From: Piscicola geometra
Taxonomy: Eukaryota > Annelida > Clitellata > Hirudinida > Piscicolidae
DNA: 64,000 bases
NCBI GenBank assembly: GCA_943735955.1
Contig: OX030955.1
Location: 14,489,583-14,553,582, forward strand
Reading direction: 5' to 3'
Below are positions 47,001 to 64,000 of the stretch, one piece after another (within the stretch, counting starts at the first letter, position 1; every line of letters begins with the position of its first letter). The position numbers and the translations under genes were made by a program. The notes beneath the pieces are model-generated. The model was given only the letters and a program-made list of their open reading frames with translations, did no database searches and was not told where the DNA came from.

Positions 47001-49673
47001 TATTCGAAGCGTTATTCACGTGAGAAGAAATGATCAAGCAATCGAATGCAGCATCAGAAGTGTCAGCTACTTCAGTCAATCGTGGCAACTGCTGAGCAAC
47101 CTTAGTAGGTCACACTTCAGCGTTGAAAACTGTTCTTCGATCCGACTGGCTAATTACCTTGAAGGGGATTTCAAAGAAGTCAACTACATCATATTTTCGG
47201 TTGTTTTCACTGAAGTCATTTCCAAGCAAGAAGACGCAGTGAATGTGTTGTTGTTGTTGCTGCCAGCATCGTCATCACCACCATCTACGTCATCGTTATC
47301 AGGGTCACTCACCATTGCTGTAGCTGTAATCAGCGTTTTGTTTGTCCTACTGCTCGTAGCTGGCTGTCTGCTCCTCATTTGCTGCTTTTGCCGCAGGTGG
47401 GTGAAGGGGATGGTTGAACGTGTCTGGTTAGAAGTGGATGCATTTAAAAACTGAAGATGCGTATAAGTGATGTGACCGATGGGTTTATTCATAGATGTGT
47501 AGATATTCCATACTCTGTGCACTTTCTCCCAGATACATCACTTTTAACTAACCTTTCTTAATTTGAAAAACATCTAAACAGAGACAAAGAGGTCAGTTAC
47601 GCCAGCAAGTACGAAAACGCACGCAAGCACTGTGAGTTTCATTATGTTCTTATCTATTAGTTTTATTTTGTTCAATATATTCTTTAGTGTTTTTACTTTC
47701 TAGTATTTGGTACCAAAAAGCTATTTGGGCTAATCCTTTTTAGATGATTCAATTCAATTATCATTTTTTGAAATTGCATTAGATAGAAAGTATATGAGTC
47801 CCAAATGCTTTGATCCATTATTTAAAAAATTGATAATTTGAAAATATTAAATGTTATCATATTTTTAATTGCAAAAACTGCCAATTTAAATTACATACTA
47901 ACAAATTAGCAATTGAATTATAATAAATCAATCTATGTCGCAAGCCCGCTTAAACACTATGGACATCGTAAGAGTCTCGCATGGAACCCTTCCTTCCATG
48001 GAAACATATACCAAAAAGAACCATGTTGCCAACAATGGCAATCAAAGTTATAACCAGAGTAAAAACCATTTTTACAACGTCAATAACAACAGCAATTACA
48101 ACGGCAGTAATAAAACTAACAATTACAACAACTCCTCAAGCAATGCAGCCCACAAAATCGACTTATCGACCGTCAGCGACAGGCAAGATAATTTGAAAAA
48201 TAACGATAAAAGCAATTATATGAACGACACAGTCCATACGTCTACGCAGAATTCTGTAATGAATGAAAATACTTCTGATAAAAACCATACTTCAATTGTA
48301 AACAGCTCAATTGCTAGTCAAGGCAGCTCAAACGATGTAACTACATCTAGCAGCACTGCTTCAACTGACGTCATAACTTCAATGCCTGTTTCCAATTGCG
48401 AGAATGGAATGGTGGGAAAGGGAGGTGCGGACAGTGGTCAAACGGTGAACACCAGTATTTATAGTAGCAGTAGCAGCAGTACAAGGAGCAGTACTTCGAA
48501 TAATACTTACTATGTCAGCCATGAAAACCATAGTAAGAGTTATGATAATAACGATGATGATAATACAAATAACAATAACAATAATGATATTATGAATAAA
48601 AATAATGATGAAAAATTTGATGGTAACTTCAATGTTAATAAAGCTGATGAAGATGATGCCCATGATAATGAGGGTTTTGATAATGATGCCCATGATAATG
48701 AAGGTTTTGATAATGATGCCCATGATAATGAAGGTTTTGATAATGATGTTAATAATTATCAAAAGGGTTTGAGGGTTAGAAATGACAATAAAACTATCAA
48801 CAGTCAGTATAATAATACAAATGATGAGAACATTGAAAGTGGAAACAATAGTGCTGATAATGATGACTTGAAAAACAATAAAAATATTCTTAATGACGTT
48901 GAAAAAGAAATATTCGTGTGATGACAAACTTGGAAATATTAGCGAATTTTTAAGTTTTCAGTTATGAAAATTTTTTGTTTTCAGTATTAGCTACTAGTCG
49001 TATTTATAATCACAACTTTTGGGGTTTCTTGAAAATTTCACCTAAAAATGTTATCAAATTTTTTAAAATCCTATTTTTGCCTTTGTATTTAAGTTCTTAC
49101 GCAAAAGTTTAACTAGAGCTTAATATTGATTTTCATGGTTTGTTTCTTTTTTCAGTAACTTTACATTTTTAAATTTTGGTTTAAAGTTAATAATTTTCAT
49201 TTTTATTATTTTTCATTTTCAACTTAATTTTTGTTTGCTTTTATTTCATCTTCAGATTCAAACGGAGACGTAAACACCGAAAATAAAATAAACCATGAAA
49301 AACAAAATCACGGAACCACAAATAATAATAATAATAATATTAATAAAAGTATTATTAATAATTCGAATATTTTTTTAAAAAATGGCGTTAATAAAAGAAA
49401 AAATATTAACATTAATAATAATAATAACATAGAGAATTTATGCTACGAATCCGACACTTCCTCAAAGACAGACTCGTCCACCAAAGTTCTTTTTATAAAA
49501 AAACATGATACAAATAAAATTAATAATTTTAATTTAAATAGCGAAAAAATTGAGACGTTTGAAAATAATAAAAATTATATTCTAAATAAGTCTAGTACAT
49601 CTTACGATTCAACATACGACAGCATACATTTTGTTAACCTCAAAAACAAGCATAATAATAAAAATAATACTCC

Positions 49674-49704
<31 letters not shown>

Positions 49705-51252
49705 GAGACTAAAAATAATACAAGCAGCTCGACTAAAAACTCAAATTGCAAGAGCAACGATGAAGACGAAAAGAACGTCTTCCATTACAGCAAACACCCG
49801 GCTGTGTTGAAGCCACGAAGAAAACATCCCATGAACGACGTTAACAAAAACAAATGCATTGACAATAGTCTCAGTAACGACAGCTGCAAAGAAGATGATA
49901 ATCCTAATTTTATTACAAATATTAGTAATAAATTTGAAAAAAATAGAGATAATACTGTAATTAATAGTAATGAAAACAATTTAGAAAATGCTAAAGATCC
50001 CAATTTATGTTCAACTCCTGCTCTGAGCCACGCCAGTTGTGTTTCATTAAACGTCAACAACCTTATGAGCGGGGTGTACAACAAAAACAAACAAACAGAT
50101 AATAATAATAGTAATAATAACGACAACAAAGAAAAAGAGAAGAACAGAAACAACAAAGAGAATAGCAATTCCAACATCCACAACAACAACAACACCTGTC
50201 AATCAGCTGCTTCTTTCTACCAATCTGACTCAGCCATCGGCTCATTGGGTGGTCTTTTTGAGAGGGAAGGCACAACTAGGAACAACCACCCTAGAAGCAA
50301 CAACAATGGTAACAGTTACAACAGCAGCAGCAGCAAAGATGCTTTCTCCGTGAAATCTTTCAGAATAATTGAAGAAAGTGACTTTGATGAAATTTGTAGT
50401 TACGTTGAAGGAAATAAAAAGAGTATGGCTGGAGGAAGTTCTGCTGTTGGTTGTAGTAATGACAAAGATAAGTGGAATGGTTACAGAAATTGTGAAGTAG
50501 TGAGCAATGGTGAAAAAGTTGAAGACAACAGAAGTGAAAAAGCGGGAGGTTTGAAAAGTATTTTAAATAAAAGTAGTGAAAAAAGAAATATTATGAGCAT
50601 CGATAACAGAAAAAACAGCATTGGAATTAACAGCCATGAAAATAATAACAAAAAAGGACATGGTGTGAGCAGGGATTTGGCTATTGTTGGTGGAAGTGGT
50701 TTAACTGAACAAAACAACATAAGGAAACAAAAAGTTGTTTACAATAAATACAACGACCAAATCAACAATCCACATGACATTCAGTCAAATCAAGTCATTT
50801 ATAGTGTGGTTGTAAAGAATAAAAACTCACCTAGCAGCCCCCAAAAACCAATCCAAGTCTACTATCCTGACATCCTTAGCCTTTCCACCAATCAAAAGGG
50901 GTCTTATAACAATAATAATATTCATGAGAAAGACTATGATGATAATGACGAAGGTGGTGACCCTGTTCATGAGGGATACAACTGCATATTCAATGGTTCT
51001 TCCTCCAATACAAACAGCAACCTCACAAGCCATTCTCATGACAACCTAAACAAGAAACATCTCAACAATACCATTCTTTTTTCTAGCAACGGCATAATCA
51101 AAGACAACAACACCCTACTTGAACACGCCAACATTAATAATAGAAAAACTTTTTCTAGTAGCGACCTTACTAACCACAACCGCCTAAACAACACTCAAAA
51201 AATCAGTCACCCTTTTGAGAATGATATTCAACCTGATTCTTTCTACATCTGA
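41068..51252 (+). CDS. Cadherin-repeat single-pass adhesion receptor with Asn-rich tail
   Basis: Coding exons: 41068-41179, 41492-41560, 41844-42046, 42883-42972, 43126-43200, 43301-43408, 43520-43639, 43816-43894, 45238-45356, 45537-45728, 45894-46049, 46179-46379, 46513-46577, 46662-47396, 47582-47631, then 49256-51252; phases agree at all junctions (about 1456 residues). A signal peptide (FFYGLLLSTLVVLSQG) leads into several cadherin-like repeats: 'NRPPFFKLPPLLYIQQNAQIG', 'FSVDSFTGVVRL', 'SNVPPYFL', 'LLENATLGATIVKLEAFD', 'VKVDRSTGLVTLERR', 'FTLDSSTGQLYASQEL'. One membrane helix follows (residues about 746-771, 'TIAVAVISVLFVLLLVAGCL', then a Cys-rich edge CCFCRR). The cytoplasmic tail is extremely Asn/Ser-rich with a run of ten His. 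The family mediates cell-cell adhesion. The phase-0 donor at 45728 was chosen over 45720 because only it keeps frame. A poly(A) signal lies at 51361. The gene converges with the minus-strand GPCR gene. Confidence 0.85.
44037..44885 (-). mobile_element. 5'-truncated LINE (L2/CR1-like) in a cadherin-gene intron
   Basis: A minus-strand open frame (44864-44136) encodes the C-terminal part of a reverse-transcriptase polyprotein: 'MFLKLNPDKFELIYFN', 'SSIRSLGFIFDSNLSL', 'HIRRIKQLLPFLDD', 'SRIDYCNSLYYGLPD', 'RLLHWLPLRSRVTFK', 'YCGPRLWNSLPSSL'. The 3' end is an (ATTG)n tail, seen on the + strand as (AATC)n at 44040-44083. The frame is still open over 242 residues, so the insertion is recent. It sits antisense in the intron between exons ending 43894 and starting 45238. 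Confidence 0.93.
47945..48921 (+). CDS. Candidate alternative last exon of the cadherin-type gene
   Basis: After an acceptor (CGCAAG) at 47944 a frame of 325 residues runs to TGA. It accepts the phase-1 donor at 47631, exactly as does the exon at 49256. No donor at its 3' end has the phase needed to join 49256, so the two read best as alternative 3' exons. The product (total about 1116 residues) would have a tail rich in Asn, Ser and Asp with three tandem DAHDNEGFDN repeats (about 48655-48744). No clear AATAAA follows it before 49255, which weakens the case for use as a terminal exon. An internal ATG at 47935 is probably not a true start. It could also be a retained-intron form. Confidence 0.55.
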
Positions 51253-51360
51253 ATACATTTCAACACAGAATCCACGGCGGAAAGTGAAGGGGGTTTGAAA
51301 TCATGTAACAACACAACATATATAAAAGATCTCAGTTTCTCTCTCACCTTCTTAACTAAA

Positions 51361-51366
51361 AATAAA
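51361..51366 (+). promoter_or_regulatory. Poly(A) signal of the cadherin-type gene
   Basis: AATAAA about 110 bp downstream of the TGA at 51252. The next 980 bp to the minus-strand GPCR stop is AT-rich intergenic DNA without other features. Confidence 0.6.
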
Positions 51367-52342
51367 GTATTTTTCATAATTTTTCATAATATAATGCATT
51401 GAAAGTCTTTTACATTTTATCGCCAGCATTTCTTACCTTGTTATGGGGAGTAATTGGAAGAATGGCTTGGTGATTTTCCAAAATAGGAAATTTCAATGAA
51501 ACAACCTGAAAATACCGAAAGGTTTTGTAAGATTCAACTTATGAAGCTTTGAACACGTGTTGTGTTGATAGTCAAGCGAGCATAGATATCATTTGAGTTT
51601 TCGCTATATCCATACTTTCCAACCTCATTGTGATGATTTCATACGCTTTTTGTAGATTTGTATTTTGAAAATTATTTTATTGACATTTTGTGTGAAATAC
51701 CCATTGAATAAATCCATTAAGTCCAGCTTACAAGTCTTTCCAATTCTCTTCTGTACACACAAACTAGATGAAATATGTTACCTTATCACCCTCAAAAACA
51801 AACCAAGTTGTACGTTATAACGTCGTTACATTAATTAAATAAATTAGCTGCTATGATGAATTATAAATCTGTCATTTTTACACATTATTCATCGTTATCG
51901 TATTTCTATTCAATGCGTGTCGCCTTTTAGGTTTTGAAAATAAAAACATTGTTTGATATATTTTAATACATAAATCTACTTCAATAAATAAAAAGATTAA
52001 ATTAAAATTCCAAGCGCTAAAAAATATTTACGCCTAATATTGGTTAAATATGTACAAAGTACATACAAACATTCAGTGCAAGTAGGACTTCTGATATAGA
52101 GAAAAATATTCTTCAACGCTCTAACATTCCTAACAAGTTATTATTCGTATCAAAAGAAAGTTTTCCAAAAAATATTCGTGACTTTTTCATCAAAGTTTTT
52201 GCAACTTTAGTGGCAAGACATTCGTGCCATCATTGCCGCACCAATCCATGCCGAAAAATATAGGTGAATATTTAAATATTTAGCAAAAATGAACTTTCCT
52301 AACAACTAGATCCTTAAACCACACTCTTTGAGTCCACATAAA

Positions 52343-61582
<9,240 letters not shown>

Positions 61583-63540
61583 GTTGAAGAACTAGGACTT
61601 CATTCAAACTTACCTTTATCTGAAAATAACAACATAGCTTTCTGGAAATTTCAATCGAGTATGTTTTTGTAGCTGCTGGAGAAGAATTGAAACCTGGAAA
61701 AGGAATTTTGAGTGAAAAATTGATGATGTTGATTTTCTGAAATTGTGATTTAAATAGTGTAACAAAAATTTTAAAATTCACTTTTGATCCAATAATTGTA
61801 CGATGAGTGCTGGATAATCCAATAAAGCCAGTTCAACTTTTTTAAGCCTGCTCCTATTGTATTACACTTATTTTCATCTCCTCATTCTAAAGTCTTACAT
61901 TAATTTTAATGTTTCAGTTGTCCAAATTCCGATTTACTTTTTACGTTTCTTGTCTGCATTCAATCATCACACAGCCTTTAGAGCAATAGCATAACGAGTT
62001 GGTTCATAAATGAGATTTTCTCTATTACAACTTCTACATACAAGAACATATACATAACTACATCCACGCATACATAAAAATAAATATGCATAACTCGTAC
62101 ATGAATGCATACGTAAGTCCATACATAACTACATACATTGGTACATAGCATGCTTTTTTGTGCTTCAATCTGTACAGTAGAGATGAATGAAAGCCTTCAA
62201 TCTTCATCCACTTCATTGAACCTTAATCGAGATCTGCCACCCGTTGTATATAGCCTAATTTGGGAAAAATGCAAATTATCTTTTTTCTTCTTTCGAAAAC
62301 CACTTGCTCAGAACCTCATGTATGGAGATAATAGGATTGAGATAAATATGCCAAGTAAATACCAACATTATCTTTCAAAGCAAACATATTTTATAATTAA
62401 ATACTTTAATATAGCTATTAGTTGTATTTTTTCTTTTAAAGAAAGATTATTTTACATTTTTTTCAATGTTCAATAATTATCTAACGATGATAAATCCATG
62501 TTGGCATTTTCAAGTACGAAGTGTTTCTTTAGTTTTTTGTGCATCTTTAACGTTAAAACCATTATGTTCATTCTAAGGAATTCTCTCGCTTTAAGCAAAC
62601 GTAGAGCAAAACAGGAATGAGACGTAAATCAACAAGTTTACATTCACTGAGCAATGAAAGATACTCATAGATTGTTCTACCCAAAAACTCACTTTCGGCG
62701 TCTATCCATCAAGTTCTTGCAAACTCCAACAACAAAGTCAAATATGCTTACATATTTATGAAAAATACTCTCTGAGTCATATCTATTTGAAATATGAATG
62801 CCATCTTATTCTAAAACGACAGAATTATTATCAATGCTGAGGTATTGGTTCTTCTAAGGTACAAGGGGGCATCAGCCCTGGTGTTTTGTTCTTCAATCTT
62901 TTATAAAAATAAATATTTAATTATACGCCTGTTTTTTAGTAATCTCCCGATATACCAAACCATGTTTGAATGTATTTATTTTAACAAATTTGTCCCCTCA
63001 TCTTGTACTGGCGTTGTATAATATTGTACGCTTTGTATGTTGTATGCTTTTTTATGGCATTGTACGCGCTTCTTGCAGGATACGTGTGTCACTCGCTCTT
63101 CCACGCTATAATTCCAGTCAATATGACTGTCTGGAGGTTTACTAGAGTGGTGCGTACGTTTCTATTTGTAAAGTCTACAAATATTTATTCAAGTTTCAAT
63201 ATAAAAAAATTTATACATTTTACATATTAAACTTTAACGATTAATTATCTTCTTTAGTTTAGCAAGTGTTACGAAGCAGGTCTTTTGACCAGTTCGGGGT
63301 ATTCTTAAAATATTTATTTAAGTATTTTTTATTATAGTGTTATAATCGCATTCATTGATCATAAATTATAGTTGCACCAACTAGACCCAAGCGTATATGA
63401 CCGAGTTTCAAGCAGTTTGAAATATAACTTTATTTTCTTCATCCAATGTGGGAAAGAAAAAGATCAAACTCCGAAATCAAAAAGAAAAATATATTTCATT
63501 TAATGAATAAAATAATCTCAAGATCGCTGAGTAAAATACT
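61583..63540. other. AT-rich region upstream of the GPCR gene
   Basis: Contains a loose CATACATAACTA-type microsatellite at about 62040-62150 and short frames without recognisable domains (62138-62476, 63003-63230). The 5' UTR and promoter of the minus-strand GPCR should start here, but no specific signal was recognised. Confidence 0.5.
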
Positions 63541-63545
63541 ATTCC

Positions 63546-63835
63546 GATATTTACTCAAAGCAGAATCAAGTTAATGAGGAAGACATTGCCGTAGTTGAAC
63601 ATTTGCCACTCGTGTTGGAACTAAATGAGAAGCTTAGTGTTGAAAACTTAAATGAAGCTATCAAAAGTTTGTCTCCAAGGAAAGCACAAGGAACTAATGG
63701 CATACACCAAAATTCGTCAAATATGGAAACACAGTCCTCCTAGAACAACGGCACAGAATCTACTGCCAATGCTGGGAAGAAGGATTTGTATGTCACAAGG
63801 GCGGCGATCTGCTGCAAATCTTGGAGGGGTTCTAC
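63546..63835 (+). mobile_element. LINE reverse-transcriptase fragment at the window edge
   Basis: The translation in changing frames gives 'KLSVENLNEAIKSLSPRKAQ' and GTNGIH, then 'LLEQRHRIYCQCWEEGFV'. This corresponds to the start of a non-LTR reverse-transcriptase domain, where the usual form has a KAPGxDGI motif. Frameshifts and stops break it, and it ends before the catalytic YADD block. It is unrelated to the other LINE copies in the window by visible sequence. Confidence 0.75.
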
Positions 63836-64000
63836 CCAGCATGGACGATCCTAGGGGATTCTTGGGTCCAGACTTCCCCTCCCCCCACTTCAAAAAAAAC
63901 ATTTTAAAACTTCTGATTTGATACGAATATTCAAGTAATCGAAGAATAGTTTGGTTTAAGACAGCTATCACTATAAATACACATACTCACAACCAGTGGC

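Noticed and set aside
47935..47937. ATG as the start of an independent gene
   Set aside because: An acceptor just after it restores phase with the upstream cadherin exon, so the frame is better explained as an alternative exon.
49785..51039. Minus-strand Leu-rich frames over the cadherin tail
   Set aside because: Antisense shadows of AAT/AAC codons in the Asn-rich exon.

Overview
The window looks like nuclear DNA from an AT-rich invertebrate animal. It has spliced genes with GT-AG introns, animal-specific families (a white/scarlet-type ABCG transporter, a cadherin-repeat adhesion receptor, a GPR158/GPR179-like class C receptor) and dense interspersed repeats: several LINEs, tRNA-headed SINEs, hAT and piggyBac transposons, fold-back elements and very long microsatellites. 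I could not place the phylum. No bacterial operon, CRISPR array, rRNA or intact tRNA gene was seen.

Layout. 1-2.2 kb: repeats and a decayed LINE. 2.4-3.9 kb: the last five coding exons of an ABCG transporter (copy 1, intact as far as visible, + strand). 5.6-18.5 kb: a second, almost full-length tandem ABCG copy (+), carrying several independent lesions, so probably a pseudogene; its introns hold two hAT elements, an unclassified repeat (R1), a (CA)n tract and a 2.46 kb fold-back element with a satellite core. 19.2-23.8 kb: a hAT element with an intact 8-bp target duplication, containing a nested piggyBac and a second, inverted R1. 24-37 kb: candidate exons of an unidentified minus-strand membrane protein, among SINEs, another fold-back element, a (TAC)n tract, and a terminal-inverted-repeat element that encloses a LINE. 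41.1-51.3 kb: a + strand single-pass cadherin-type receptor, 16 coding exons, with a very asparagine-rich cytoplasmic tail and two candidate alternative last exons. 52.3-61.6 kb: a minus-strand 11-exon GPR158/179-like class C GPCR, complete, convergent with the cadherin gene. 61.6-64 kb: mostly empty, with a LINE reverse-transcriptase fragment at the edge.

The three recognised genes do not form a pathway. The ABCG family exports small molecules or pigment precursors; the cadherin-like protein and the GPCR are cell-surface proteins. Exon models were built by hand from open frames, splice dinucleotides and phase agreement. The cadherin and GPCR models keep phase across every junction. The ABCG copy 2 model breaks phase at defined places, and those breaks are the evidence for decay.
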